A DNA stretch of 64,000 bases from Neobacillus massiliamazoniensis (lineage in GTDB: Bacteria; Bacillota; Bacilli; Bacillales; Cytobacillaceae). Numbering within the stretch: position 1 is the first letter of the stretch; each line of letters starts with the position of its first letter. The translations under genes were made by a program, and so were the position numbers. Location: contig NZ_CVRB01000004.1 in NCBI RefSeq assembly GCF_001048695.1, positions 434,001-498,000 on the forward strand, in the 5' to 3' direction. The notes under the pieces were generated by a model. The model made no database searches. It saw nothing but the letters and a program-made list of their open reading frames with translations, and was not told the origin of the DNA. This document shows, piece by piece, positions 17,038 through 25,638 of the stretch.

Positions 17038-18729
17038 ATGATGACGGTTTCAATCGAGTTTGATATCTCCTGGCAGGATGATCTATTTCACAGAATTGAT
17101 ACAGATGGGCCGTGGGGAAATTGGGAGCTGTTTAAACTAGCAATCGATATTGAAAAACATCTCGTCATCTCTGAATTCGAGGGCTTACAGGCCCCAAAAC
17201 ATTTGCCAAACCTAACACCCCTGCCCCATCAGCTTGAAACAGCCCAGCAGGTCATTGAAAACATGAATGGAAAAGCGATATTGGCCGATGAAGTCGGACT
17301 TGGAAAAACGATTGAGGCTGGCTTAATCCTAAAAGAATATATGATTCGTGGACTTGTAAAAAAAGTATTAATACTAGTGCCAGCCTCCTTAGTAACACAA
17401 TGGGCATTTGAACTAAACAGCAAGTTTTTTATCCCTGCCGTTACCCAAAGAAAAAGTTACGTTTGGGACCAGTGCGATGTGGTGGTATCCTCGATTGATA
17501 CAGCAAAACGAAGCCCGCATCGGGAAATTATTTATGAGCAAGATTACGATCTCATTATTATTGACGAAGCCCATAAACTCAAAAATAACAAAACGAAAAA
17601 CTATGAATTTGTTCAAAGCTTGAAAAAGAAATTCTGCCTATTACTTACGGCAACACCTATTCAAAACAGGATAGAGGAAATTTTTAACCTTGTCTCATTG
17701 CTAAAACCCGGACATCTCGGAAATGAAACTACTTTTTATGAAAAATACAAACGCGATTCCCGCTCGCTACATGATGATGAGCACTTAAAGGAAATAGTAA
17801 ACAAGGTTATGATTCGGAACCGCCGAGCAGATACCGGAATTGAGTGGACGAAAAGGCATGTAGAAACGATTCCAATTGAATTTACAACACCCGAAAGAGA
17901 GCTTTACGATGCAATTACAAATTTAAGAAGCGAAGGAGATTGGGTTCAGGCAAGCGCTTTTTCAGTCATGACCTTGCAGCGGGAAGCGTGTAGCAGCAGA
18001 GAAGCTGTTTTTTATACGTTGAAAAATATGCTTCAAAAAAGAGAAAATCCGTCCCAGGCCTTCGAAGAACAAATTCAGTATTTTATCACGAAAGTGGAAG
18101 CAATCCAGCAAAATTCAAAAGCCAATAAAGCACTTGAGTTAATTCAAAAAGTGAATGATAAAGTGATCATTTTCACAGAATATCGAGCTACTCAACTCTA
18201 TCTACAATGGTTTTTAAAACAACATGGGATTTCCTCCGTCCCTTTCCGTGGTGGATTTAAACGTGGCAAGAAAGACTGGATGAGAGAACTGTTTCAAAAA
18301 AATATGCAGGTCTTAATTGCAACAGAAGCTGGTGGGGAAGGGATTAATCTCCAGTTTTGCAACCACATTATCAATTTTGACCTACCTTGGAATCCCATGC
18401 GGCTTGAACAACGAATCGGAAGAATTCATCGCCTCGGTCAAGAAAAGGATGTGATGATTTATAATTTTGCGATTAAAAATACGGTGGAAGAACATATTCT
18501 AAAGCTTTTATATGAAAAAATTGATTTATTTGAGAATGTCATTGGAGAACTAGACGATATATTAACAAAATTAGAATTTGGCAATATCGAGGACCATTTA
18601 ATAGATATTTTCGGAAAGTCGGTAACGGAAGGTGAAATGCGCATTAAAATGGAAAATTTAACATCAATGATAGAATTCGCCCAAAATATAAAAGAAGGTG
18701 ATTCTTGTGCAGCAGCAGGAAATTCATGA
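17038..18729 (+). CDS. yqhH: SNF2-family DNA/RNA helicase YqhH
   Basis: A 563-residue SWI2/SNF2 ATPase. The first RecA domain has Walker A DEVGLGKTIEAGLI and Walker B IIIDEAHKLKN, plus LTATPIQN; the second has VIIFTEYRATQLYL, GGEGINLQ and QRIGRIHRLGQ, so all helicase motifs are intact. It resembles RapA-type remodelers in the absence of accessory domains, but its target is not known. Two ATGs stand in tandem at 17038 and 17041 after AGAGAGTGGA. yqhG follows with overlap, suggesting an operon. The gene is divergent from gcvT with the riboswitch promoter between them. Confidence 0.92.
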   Translation: MMTVSIEFDISWQDDLFHRIDTDGPWGNWELFKLAIDIEKHLVISEFEGLQAPKHLPNLTPLPHQLETAQQVIENMNGKAILADEVGLGKTIEAGLILKEYMIRGLVKKVLILVPASLVTQWAFELNSKFFIPAVTQRKSYVWDQCDVVVSSIDTAKRSPHREIIYEQDYDLIIIDEAHKLKNNKTKNYEFVQSLKKKFCLLLTATPIQNRIEEIFNLVSLLKPGHLGNETTFYEKYKRDSRSLHDDEHLKEIVNKVMIRNRRADTGIEWTKRHVETIPIEFTTPERELYDAITNLRSEGDWVQASAFSVMTLQREACSSREAVFYTLKNMLQKRENPSQAFEEQIQYFITKVEAIQQNSKANKALELIQKVNDKVIIFTEYRATQLYLQWFLKQHGISSVPFRGGFKRGKKDWMRELFQKNMQVLIATEAGGEGINLQFCNHIINFDLPWNPMRLEQRIGRIHRLGQEKDVMIYNFAIKNTVEEHILKLLYEKIDLFENVIGELDDILTKLEFGNIEDHLIDIFGKSVTEGEMRIKMENLTSMIEFAQNIKEGDSCAAAGNS

Positions 18730-19498
18730 TTTTCTGATTAAATACTTTCTAGCAAATGAATGTGAAGTCCTTGAAAATACACCCGGACATTTAACTGTGC
18801 AGTTAACGATTGAGCTTGATAAAGCCTTGATGAATCGTCCATTCTACTGGCATTATTTAGAGAAAACAGGCGGGATTCCTAATCCAATGCGGCTAACATT
18901 TATAACTGACAAAGAAAATGCTCCTGAAAACATTAAAGGAGAAAACATCCATTTTGGATCTCCAAGACTGCATCAAATTTTTGAATCCACGAAAAATTTG
19001 GCCAGCTATATTCGTCTATATGAGCAGCACGCTCATTCGAACCGAAGGACACCATTATTGCCCTGGCTTTGTTTAAATGTAAAAATTTCTTACCAATGTG
19101 ATCGCAAGCGGGATATTTTTAAATCGATCGGTTTACAGCTTATAAATGGCCAAATGGTTGAAGAGTTTCAAGACAGGCTGCAGCGAATGCAATTGACACC
19201 AAAAATCCCGGATTACTCGTTTACATTATCACCATTAGTGATGCCTAAAAGTGGAATACGCAGAATTGAGGGCTATCTTAAATCTATGATCGAAAGCGAT
19301 AATCACACCTGGGCAGATGAAGCGAGAAAAAGATGGGAAAAGGATTTACAGCTTTTAAACCATTTCTATGAAGATATTGCAGATGGAAATGAAAGCTATG
19401 AAACAGAAAAAATGGCGTTAAAGGAGCAATATGAACCTAAAATCAACATTTCGTTTATTAACGGCGGCTTGTTCTATTTGACAGAAAAAGCAATATAA
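18707..19498 (+). CDS. yqhG: Conserved protein YqhG
   Basis: A 263-residue soluble protein of the YqhG family, with no recognised catalytic motif. The start overlaps the end of yqhH by 23 bases; GTG at 18707 is preferred over GTG at 18698 because AAGGTG precedes it by about seven bases and it gives MQQQEIHDFLIKYF. The C-terminal half is rich in charged helices (EARKRWEKDLQLLNHFYED). Coupling to the SNF2 helicase yqhH is conserved in Bacillus and implies a shared, still unknown, process. A hairpin terminator separates it from comGA. Confidence 0.85.
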   Translation: MQQQEIHDFLIKYFLANECEVLENTPGHLTVQLTIELDKALMNRPFYWHYLEKTGGIPNPMRLTFITDKENAPENIKGENIHFGSPRLHQIFESTKNLASYIRLYEQHAHSNRRTPLLPWLCLNVKISYQCDRKRDIFKSIGLQLINGQMVEEFQDRLQRMQLTPKIPDYSFTLSPLVMPKSGIRRIEGYLKSMIESDNHTWADEARKRWEKDLQLLNHFYEDIADGNESYETEKMALKEQYEPKINISFINGGLFYLTEKAI

Positions 19499-19507
19499 AA
19501 CTTTTTG

Positions 19508-19559
19508 ATTATCCTTTTTATTCAGTAAATGTATTCCTGATAAAAAGGATAATTTTTTT
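19508..19559. terminator. Terminator between yqhG and comGA
   Basis: ATTATCCTTTTTATTCAG faces CTGATAAAAAGGATAAT across an 11-base loop, followed by T7. Confidence 0.85.
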
Positions 19560-19629
19560 AATAAAATTTTAAAAATATTGGAGGAAAATATAAAACCTTG
19601 TCGAATTAAATAAAGGACAAAATATAAAG

Positions 19630-20715
19630 GTGGTGTTTGCCATTGCAAGTTCGATTGAAATTTTAGCAAATCGAATTGTTACCGATGCAGCAAGAAATCA
19701 AGCGACAGATATACACATTGTTCCTCAGAAGAACGACACCCTTGTTCAGATCCGTTTAACGAACAAATTAATTCCGCGAATATCTCTCCCAAAAGAAGAA
19801 TGTGACCGACTCATTTCCCATTTTAAATTTACAGCAAACATGGATATCGGGGAACGAAGACGCCCTCAAAGCGGTGCTATTTTTTGTGAAGTAGACGGAA
19901 AATTAATGGGACTCAGGCTTTCCACCCTGCCATCCAACAACCGAGAGAGCCTCGTCATTCGCCTTTTACCACAGCAAGAACAGATTCCCTTTCATCAACT
20001 ATCGTTATTTCCATCAATGACTCGAAAACTACTTGCCCTTCTAAAGCATGCTCATGGATTGATTATTTTTACCGGTCCAACGGGCAGTGGAAAAACCACT
20101 ACGTTATACTCCCTATTAAATGAAACTGCTCACCTCTTTCACCGCAATGTTATTACACTAGAAGATCCCATTGAAAAAAATTATGACTCCGTCCTGCAAG
20201 TACAGGTGAACGAAAAAGCAGGTGTAACGTATGCTGCTGGTTTAAAGGCCATTCTTCGCCATGATCCGGACATCATTATGGTCGGAGAAATTAGGGACGC
20301 CGAGACAGCAAAGATTGCTGTTCGAGCAGCCTTGACGGGGCATCTGGTGCTTTCCACAATGCATACAAGGGATGCGAAGGGAGCAGTCTATCGGCTTCAA
20401 GAATTTGGCGTGAACTGGCTAGAGGTGGAACAAACACTTATTGCAGTAACAGGCCAAAGATTGGTAGAGCTGACATGTCCATTTTGTGCGGACGATTGCT
20501 CACCCTATTGTTATTCCTACGGTCGATGGAAAAGAGCGAGTGTTTTTGAATTACTATCCGGAAGGAACCTACATTCCGCCATGAGAGCAGCTCGGGGTGA
20601 AAAGGCAGTTACCTCTTATCGAACGATGAAAGATGTCATTCGAAAGGGAATTGCACTCGGCTATATTAAAGAATCTGAATATGAACGACTGGTGTATAAT
20701 CATGAAGCGACATAA
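19630..20715 (+). CDS. comGA: Competence pseudopilus assembly ATPase ComGA
   Basis: ComGA is the GspE/PilB-type ATPase that drives the competence pseudopilus for DNA uptake. It has the N2-type region (ATDIHIVPQ), Walker A GPTGSGKTTTLYS, the Asp box and Walker B IIMVGEIRDAETA, and the His box HLVLSTMHT; a tetracysteine-like CPFC..DDC follows near the C-terminus. The start is unclear: tandem GTGs at 19630 and 19633 overlap the only ribosome site AAAGGTGG, while an in-frame ATT at 19642 has that site at ideal spacing, so translation may use the rare ATT. It heads the comGA-GG operon; a ComK site was not clearly found. Confidence 0.93.
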   Translation: MVFAIASSIEILANRIVTDAARNQATDIHIVPQKNDTLVQIRLTNKLIPRISLPKEECDRLISHFKFTANMDIGERRRPQSGAIFCEVDGKLMGLRLSTLPSNNRESLVIRLLPQQEQIPFHQLSLFPSMTRKLLALLKHAHGLIIFTGPTGSGKTTTLYSLLNETAHLFHRNVITLEDPIEKNYDSVLQVQVNEKAGVTYAAGLKAILRHDPDIIMVGEIRDAETAKIAVRAALTGHLVLSTMHTRDAKGAVYRLQEFGVNWLEVEQTLIAVTGQRLVELTCPFCADDCSPYCYSYGRWKRASVFELLSGRNLHSAMRAARGEKAVTSYRTMKDVIRKGIALGYIKESEYERLVYNHEAT

Positions 20716-21733
20716 ATGGTCTGTGAAAGAACAAGCCAGCTTCTTGAAAAGAACAGGTGAATTACTTGCGAGAGGATACCCCATTTCAGAAGCAATCGAA
20801 TCCATCTCGATTCACTTACCTGCATATCGTAAGGAAGAATTAAATGGCTGCTTACTTGATTTAAAAAATGGTTTATTGTTTCATGAGGTTTTAGACAATC
20901 TTGGCTTTCACCATGACTTGATCGGCTATGTATATTTTGCTGAGCAGCATGGAAGTTTTGCGGATGCCCTGCTAGAAGGCAGTAATCTTGCTTTGTTAAA
21001 GGATCGGGATTTACGAAAATTGGTAAAATTACTTCAGTACCCGATGCTGCTGATTTTAATTACCGGTATTCTGTTTATGTTTGTAAAAAATACTTTGCTT
21101 CCAAGGTTCACCATTCTATTCCACTCCATGGGTCTTAAAGAAAATTTTTTCACTAAAGTCATCTATACTTTCGACCGTTATTTTCCAATAGCGACATTTT
21201 GCGCACTTTCCCTCGTTATTTTAGGAGCAATCTACTATCTTCTTATTTTCCGGAAGATCTCCATTCTACAGCAAAGGTCTTTGCTTGTGCGTATACCCAT
21301 TGCCGGGAGAATCCTCAAATTATTATTTACCCATTACTTTTCGATTCAACTTAGTTTTCTATTGTCTGGAGGAATCTCCGTGTTAGAAGCCCTGCTTTTA
21401 TTTGAAAAAAACGAAAAGCAGCCCTTTTACAGTTCATTGGGGAAAGAGATCAAACAAAAACTTGTCTCTGGTGAAAAATTGGAGGACATTTTATCGGCAT
21501 TTTCCTTTTTTGAAAAGGAATTTCCCATGATGGTCAAGCATGGGCAGGAAAACGGAAAATTGGAGCAGGAATTATTATTTTTTGGTCAGCACTGCGTTGC
21601 TAATATGGAAGAACTGTTGGAAAAAAGCTTAAAAACAATCCAGCCTATATTGTACCTTTGTATCGGATTTCTCGTCGTTTCCATGTATTTAGCCATTTTA
21701 TTACCAATGTTCCATCTAATGGATGGGATTTAA
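20702..21733 (+). CDS. comGB: Competence inner-membrane protein ComGB (GspF-type)
   Basis: The 343-residue platform protein of the competence pseudopilus has two GspF domains (about 20-135 and 210-330) and three membrane segments (near 113-135, 160-185 and 315-338). It anchors ComGA and the growing pseudopilus. The open frame runs further upstream, but ATG at 20702 is within the last codons of comGA (14-base overlap), as in related operons, and gives MKRHKWSVKEQASFLKRTGELL. The family motif QENGKLEQELLFF (GE-type platform signature) is visible in domain 2. Confidence 0.93.
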   Translation: MKRHKWSVKEQASFLKRTGELLARGYPISEAIESISIHLPAYRKEELNGCLLDLKNGLLFHEVLDNLGFHHDLIGYVYFAEQHGSFADALLEGSNLALLKDRDLRKLVKLLQYPMLLILITGILFMFVKNTLLPRFTILFHSMGLKENFFTKVIYTFDRYFPIATFCALSLVILGAIYYLLIFRKISILQQRSLLVRIPIAGRILKLLFTHYFSIQLSFLLSGGISVLEALLLFEKNEKQPFYSSLGKEIKQKLVSGEKLEDILSAFSFFEKEFPMMVKHGQENGKLEQELLFFGQHCVANMEELLEKSLKTIQPILYLCIGFLVVSMYLAILLPMFHLMDGI

Positions 21734-21751
21734 AAACTGGAGGGTATGAAA

Positions 21752-22066
21752 ATGAATAATGAAAAGGGGTTTACACTGTTAGAAATGATGGTTGTCATGC
21801 TAATAATATCAGTAATACTTATCATTACCATTCCAAACATCACAAAGCACAATTCTAATATCAACACTAAAGGCTGTGAAGCGTACGTAAAAATGGTTCA
21901 AGCACAGGTTCAAGCCTACCAAATGGAAAAGAAAAAGCTGCCAACTAGTTTAAAGGATCTTATTGATGAAGGTTATTTAAAGGAAGATTCAAAAGGATGT
22001 CCAAATGGAAAAACAATCATAATCGATTCTGAAGGAAACGTTGTAGTAGAAGCTGGCAATACATGA
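21752..22066 (+). CDS. comGC: Major competence pseudopilin ComGC
   Basis: The main pseudopilus subunit, 104 residues. It has a class III leader MNNEKG with cleavage before Phe by ComC, then FTLLEMMVVMLIISVILIITIP as the N-terminal helix, including Glu5. Two cysteines (in KGCEAYV and KGCPNGK) match the intramolecular disulfide of B. subtilis ComGC. GGAGG lies eight bases before ATG 21752 and only two before the ATG at 21746, so the former is chosen. It overlaps comGD by four bases (ATGA). Confidence 0.95.
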   Translation: MNNEKGFTLLEMMVVMLIISVILIITIPNITKHNSNINTKGCEAYVKMVQAQVQAYQMEKKKLPTSLKDLIDEGYLKEDSKGCPNGKTIIIDSEGNVVVEAGNT

Positions 22067-22509
22067 TGAAAAAGAAGCAACATGGTTTTACATTAATAGA
22101 ATCTTTACTGGTTCTATCTATCTTCATGATTATTACCTCAGTCACAGCTTTCTCCCTTAAACCGCATTCGTTTATAGTTGACGACAACGGCTTCCTAACC
22201 AAGCTGCAAGCGGATTTATTGTATGCCCAGCAATATGCCATTTCACATCAATGCGAGGTATCTGTGATGTTTTCGGAAGAACAATTTACCTATTCAATTT
22301 ATTCTCGTTATGACCTCCTGCCATTAGTCGAGAGAAAGTATTCACCAAATATCAATGTATATGGAGGATCCCTTCCCTTGTATTTTAAATTTTTGACAGA
22401 TGGAAATGTAAGTAAGTTCGGATCTTTTTATATCAAAACAAGTGCCAAGAATTATCGTGTAACATTTTTAATTGGAAAAGGAAGGTTTTATATTATTGAG
22501 GAAAAATAA
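22063..22509 (+). CDS. comGD: Competence minor pseudopilin ComGD
   Basis: A 148-residue minor pseudopilin with prepilin leader MMKKKQHG, cleavage before FTLIESLLVLSIFMIITS, and the conserved Glu5. It joins the initiating tip complex of the competence pseudopilus. The start overlaps the comGC stop (ATGATGA), and comGE begins in its last codons, so translation of the operon is coupled throughout. The body is beta-rich (YSIYSRYDLLPLVERKYSPNINVYGG), as is usual for the family. Confidence 0.9.
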   Translation: MMKKKQHGFTLIESLLVLSIFMIITSVTAFSLKPHSFIVDDNGFLTKLQADLLYAQQYAISHQCEVSVMFSEEQFTYSIYSRYDLLPLVERKYSPNINVYGGSLPLYFKFLTDGNVSKFGSFYIKTSAKNYRVTFLIGKGRFYIIEEK

Positions 22510-22831
22510 AGGTTTTTTACTGCTTGAATTACTTTTGTCATTGTCTGCATGGTTTATGCTCTGCCTATTTTTCATTCCATTGCTGATTGATTTAAAGATT
22601 CAATCACAACAATTAGAGGTTCATAAAAAGGCAGAACAGCTTTTGTATGAGGAGCTTCAGGCAAGCATCGTTGACGGGCAGAAATATCTAAATTACTCCG
22701 TTTCCCATCAAGGGATTGAATATAGAATTGAATGGAGAGATCTCTCCTTATCTGGGCAAAAGGAGGTATGTGTGAAAGTTGAAAAACACTCTTTTATTTC
22801 AAAAACAGAAATGTGCGCTACACCTGAATGA
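22496..22831 (+). CDS. comGE: Competence minor pseudopilin ComGE
   Basis: A short minor pseudopilin of about 111 residues starting at TTG as MRKNKG, with cleavage before FLLLELLLSLSAWFMLCLFF and Glu5 retained. An AAGGAAGG stretch about ten bases upstream could be the ribosome site; an alternative TTG at 22472 is less likely because it would push the prepilin motif too far in. The reading frame overlaps comGD at its 5' end and comGF at its 3' end. Recognition rests on the prepilin motif and its place in the operon, since minor pseudopilins diverge fast. Confidence 0.82.
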   Translation: MRKNKGFLLLELLLSLSAWFMLCLFFIPLLIDLKIQSQQLEVHKKAEQLLYEELQASIVDGQKYLNYSVSHQGIEYRIEWRDLSLSGQKEVCVKVEKHSFISKTEMCATPE

Positions 22832-23255
22832 AAAAGCTTTTACACTCATTGAATCATTGCTTGCCTTATCAATATTTACAATAATCGCTTTTTTCATGAC
22901 CCCAATCTTTCAAGTTATGCTTAAAAACATTGATCCACCTTCGCGTATACAGGAATTGGAATGGGAAGTCTTTTGCAGCCAAATAAAAAAAGAAATTCGG
23001 TTGAGCAGCCACGCTGAGGTTGTGGCAGGCAGATTATATTTAACTGAGGACAACGACACCATTATATTTGAAAAGTATGGGAGTAATATAAGACGGCGTG
23101 TGAATTCCACAGGTCATGAAATTACTTTACAAAATGTTGCTGACTTAACGTTTATTCTTGTAAACAATGCTGTAAAAATTTATGTTAAAGACATTTGGGG
23201 TAAAGAATACGTCCTCACAGCCTTATCTCTTTTCAATTGGAATATAGACCAATGA
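22779..23255 (+). CDS. comGF: Competence minor pseudopilin ComGF
   Basis: A 158-residue ComGF-family protein. The start is a TTG 12 bases after AGGAGG, inside the end of comGE (53-base overlap). The prepilin-like segment is NEKA-FTLIESLLALSIFTIIAFF, where Ala replaces the usual Gly before the cleavage site; such replacements are known in ComGF and may slow processing. The rest shows the family pattern (FCSQIKKEIRLSS, GRLYLTEDNDTIIFEKYGSNIRRRVNSTGHE cut here into parts). It is followed by comGG with a four-base overlap. Confidence 0.85.
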   Translation: MKNTLLFQKQKCALHLNEKAFTLIESLLALSIFTIIAFFMTPIFQVMLKNIDPPSRIQELEWEVFCSQIKKEIRLSSHAEVVAGRLYLTEDNDTIIFEKYGSNIRRRVNSTGHEITLQNVADLTFILVNNAVKIYVKDIWGKEYVLTALSLFNWNIDQ

Positions 23256-23635
23256 GAAAAAATAAAAATGGCTTTACCTATCCTTTGACATTGATGGTAT
23301 TACTGCTCTTTCTAACTTTTTTCACTGTTAAGGCTGAAAAGCTATTGGGCGAAAGAAGGTTAACTCGCGAAACCACCATTATTTTACAAGAGGAATATTA
23401 TATACATACATCTGTAACTAAAATAGTGAAGATGTATCAATTAGGTACTCCCATTCCAGCAAAGGGAATCATGATGTATGCAAAAGGAACCATGGAATAC
23501 CAATCTGAAAAGCCAAATGAAACTGTTCAAAAAATAAATTTCACTCTCCGCTTATTTTCAGGAGAAACGTTTTTGGGAATAGGGTATTTTGATGTCAGTT
23601 CAAAAAGAATAGTTAAGTGGGTTGAAAAGAAATGA
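23252..23635 (+). CDS. comGG: Competence protein ComGG
   Basis: The last pseudopilin-like gene of the operon, 127 residues. Its ATG overlaps the comGF stop (AATGA). The leader MRKNKNG is followed by FTYPLTLMVLLLFLTFF, a membrane helix lacking Glu5, which is typical of ComGG and fits a tip-initiating role. The sequence after the helix is weakly conserved in the family, so the assignment depends on operon position and the N-terminal pattern. yqzE follows after 67 bp. Confidence 0.83.
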   Translation: MRKNKNGFTYPLTLMVLLLFLTFFTVKAEKLLGERRLTRETTIILQEEYYIHTSVTKIVKMYQLGTPIPAKGIMMYAKGTMEYQSEKPNETVQKINFTLRLFSGETFLGIGYFDVSSKRIVKWVEKK

Positions 23636-23702
23636 TTCCAACGGTTTGAAAAGAATCATTTTGGCTATACTTTTAGTGCAGGTTTAAAAGGCAGGTGTGT
23701 CC

Positions 23703-23888
23703 ATGAAAACGAATGACTATGTAAAATATATGACTCAAACCATCGTTCAATATGTTGACCAACCAAAAGAGGAAAGAAAAAGACTTCGAACGGAGCGAAA
23801 GCAAGCACAGGGTTCCCTTTGGTATCGATGGTTCGGAATCCTACCATATGTCGTTTATACTGAAATAAAAAAAAGGAAGAAAATGTAA
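23703..23888 (+). CDS. yqzE: YqzE family protein
   Basis: A 61-residue basic protein (MKTNDYVKYMTQTIVQYVDQ...) of the YqzE family; it has a C-terminal hydrophobic stretch WFGILPYVVYTEI that could be membrane-associated. Its function is unknown. In B. subtilis it directly follows comGG, as here. ATG at 23703 is preferred over GTG 23697, because GGCAGGTG lies at workable distance. A terminator follows at once. Confidence 0.85.
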   Translation: MKTNDYVKYMTQTIVQYVDQPKEERKRLRTERKQAQGSLWYRWFGILPYVVYTEIKKRKKM

Positions 23889-23889
23889 C

Positions 23890-23917
23890 GAAGCAGATTA
23901 TACTGCTTCTTTTTTTC
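23890..23917 (+). terminator. Terminator of the comG-yqzE region
   Basis: GAAGCAG-ATTATA-CTGCTTC with T8, just after the yqzE stop. Repeat copy A3 follows eight bases after the T tract. Confidence 0.88.
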
Positions 23918-23925
23918 TTTGAAAT

Positions 23926-24133
23926 GGCTGTGTTAAAGGTCATTGTTGGTTTTTGTAACTATGTTGATTGGAGCGGAAGGCGCGAGATCCTCGAAAATGC
24001 TATCGCATTTCCTTCGTGCGGTGTTAATTCAAGGATGCTGATTCAACGTCCTGCGAGAATACGGGGCAGTGGAGAGACCCCACAGGCGCTTAAGCGCCTA
24101 GAGCGCAAATCAACAGGCAAGTTTAACACAGCC
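23926..24133 (-). mobile_element. Family A MITE-like repeat, copy A3 (reverse orientation, internally deleted)
   Basis: A 208-bp copy bounded by GGCTGTGTTAAA and TTTAACACAGCC, with perfect 8-bp flanking duplications TTTGAAAT (23918-23925 and 24134-24141). It holds the long-form module but lacks the block with GAGGCTCCCCGGA, so different copies carry different internal deletions. Confidence 0.92.
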
Positions 24134-24303
24134 TTTGAAATAAAACCTTAAACACCATAAAAACTAATTAAAAGCTGTAAAATAGAAACAACCTATCCAA
24201 AAAATAGCGGTTGACATTTTAATTATGAAGCATTTTTAAGTAAAATTTATACGATACAACTAAAACACAGCAGCAAAATGTGAACATTTTCTAAACATAT
24301 AGT

Positions 24304-24318
24304 GTTAATATTGTTAAC
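24304..24318 (+). promoter_or_regulatory. Small dyad before the ArsR/SufR-like gene
   Basis: GTTAA-TATTG-TTAAC lies 67 bp upstream of the regulator start and upstream of a TATAAT-like hexamer (24353-24358). It could be an autoregulatory operator or simply an AT-rich palindrome; I see no way to decide. Confidence 0.25.
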
Positions 24319-24384
24319 CTCATTCCCAGCGTAATACACCTGTATTATAATGGAATAAATTATGGGGGTTCGAGGTGAACATAG

Positions 24385-25080
24385 ATGGAACAAACATTAA
24401 AAATTACAAACGTTTTGTCAGATCCAACACGATATTATATTTATCAATATATAACAAAACGTCATCAAGAGGTTACGGTTCAAGAGGTTGCAGAAAATTT
24501 CAACATTCATCCAAATGTTGCCAGACTGCATTTATCCAAGCTTGAGGATGTTAACATGTTGATATCAGAAACAAAAAAAACCGGTAAAGGTGGAAGACCA
24601 AGCAGATTGTATCGCTTATCTGACGATGTTATTCAGCTTCATTTTCCATTCCGTGACTACATGCTTCTATCAAAGGTTGCCATTCAAACAATGCTTACCC
24701 TTGGTGAAGCAGGGAAACAGGCATTATTTTTAACTGGCAAACGGTTTGGTACAGAAATTATTGAACAAGAAATGGCGAAAAACTCACTTGCTAATGAATT
24801 ATCATTTGATCAAAAGCTAAATATTTTAAAAAGCGCTGCAACACTTGCCGGGTTTTATCCGGAATTTGAAGCAAATGGTGATCAAACTAAAATTTATTTC
24901 AAAATTTTTAATTGTCCATTTAAAGAAGTTGCGGAGGAACATGACACAGTTTGCAGTATGCATCATGAATTTCTTAAAGGGATGTTTGAGGCATTATTTG
25001 ATTCTGTTGAGCTAGTTGAAAAGGAAAATATGTTTTCCGGCTGTGCTACGTGTTCGTATCAAGCACTTGTTACAAACTAA
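24385..25080 (+). CDS. ArsR/SufR-like winged-helix regulator with C-terminal cysteine cluster
   Basis: A 231-residue regulator. Residues 3-80 form an ArsR/SufR-type winged helix (LSDPTRYYIYQYI, VAENFNIHPNVARLHLSKLED and wing KGGRPSRLYRLS). The C-terminal sensor region ends with Cys177 (NCPF), Cys190 (TVC), His193/His194, Cys220 and Cys223 (GCATC), an arrangement that suggests a bound metal or iron-sulfur cluster as in SufR. Its target and ligand are unknown; it stands alone between A3 and yqgY, with a 250-bp 5' region. GGGGTTCGAGGTG precedes the ATG. B. subtilis has mgsR/yqgZ near this place, but this protein is not of that type. Confidence 0.72.
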   Translation: MEQTLKITNVLSDPTRYYIYQYITKRHQEVTVQEVAENFNIHPNVARLHLSKLEDVNMLISETKKTGKGGRPSRLYRLSDDVIQLHFPFRDYMLLSKVAIQTMLTLGEAGKQALFLTGKRFGTEIIEQEMAKNSLANELSFDQKLNILKSAATLAGFYPEFEANGDQTKIYFKIFNCPFKEVAEEHDTVCSMHHEFLKGMFEALFDSVELVEKENMFSGCATCSYQALVTN

Positions 25081-25164
25081 TACAAAAACCATTATTTACA
25101 ATTCCCTCCCTTTTACTTTATAATTATGTAATGATGGTATCGTTTGGTAAAAGGAGGGGTACAT

Positions 25165-25407
25165 ATGGATCGTATGTTCAGAGTTTTGGGTTTCTGGACA
25201 GGTATTTTTACCGTTATGTTCTATCTTGGTGATATGAATAAAACGGCAATGCTTTTCTTAGCCCAAACTGGATTCTTTGTTCTACTTAGTTATCTTAAAC
25301 TATCCGAGCGTATGTATATGTATGTTTTCGGGGCCTATTTAACCGTTTTTTTCGCAGGTTTTACTTATTGGACTACTTTTATGATGCCTCTTGGCGGAGG
25401 ACAATAA
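25165..25407 (+). CDS. yqgY: DUF2626 membrane protein YqgY
   Basis: An 80-residue protein made almost only of two or three membrane segments (6-24, 26-44, 51-72), matching the DUF2626/YqgY family. AGGAGGGG precedes ATG 25165; the longer reading from 25144 would run over this site. Function unknown. The terminator begins at the stop codon. Confidence 0.85.
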   Translation: MDRMFRVLGFWTGIFTVMFYLGDMNKTAMLFLAQTGFFVLLSYLKLSERMYMYVFGAYLTVFFAGFTYWTTFMMPLGGGQ

Positions 25408-25442
25408 GAAAAGCGCCGGTATTTGATACCGGCGTTTTCTTA
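25406..25442. terminator. Bidirectional terminator between yqgY and the MidA-type gene
   Basis: GCGCCGGTAT-TTG-ATACCGGCG flanked by AAGAAAA and TTTTCTT. Copy A4 begins seven bases further and separates it from the stop of the convergent methyltransferase gene. Confidence 0.88.
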
Positions 25443-25448
25443 TTATTA

Positions 25449-25633
25449 GGCTGTGTTAAACTTGCCTGTTGATTTGCGCTCCAGGCGCTTCGCTTTCCGC
25501 GGGCGTTCCGGGGAGCCTCCTCGGCGCTTATGCGCCTGTGGGGTCTCCCCTGCCCCGTACTCCCGCAGGAGTCTCGCGCCTTCCGCTCCAATCAACATAG
25601 TTTCAAAAATCAACATTCACCTTTAACACAGCC
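25449..25633 (+). mobile_element. Family A MITE-like repeat, copy A4 (short form)
   Basis: A 185-bp copy with perfect ends GGCTGTGTTAAA / TTTAACACAGCC and perfect flanks TATTATTA (25441-25448 and 25634-25641). The right duplication ends with the stop codon of the methyltransferase gene (25639-25641), exactly as A1 does with yqhR. Confidence 0.95.
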
Positions 25634-25638
25634 TATTA

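Noticed and set aside
19500..19630. ComK box before comGA
   Set aside because: AAAA and TTTT tracts are present, but none has the AAAAN5TTTT spacing clearly, and they belong partly to the yqhG terminator.
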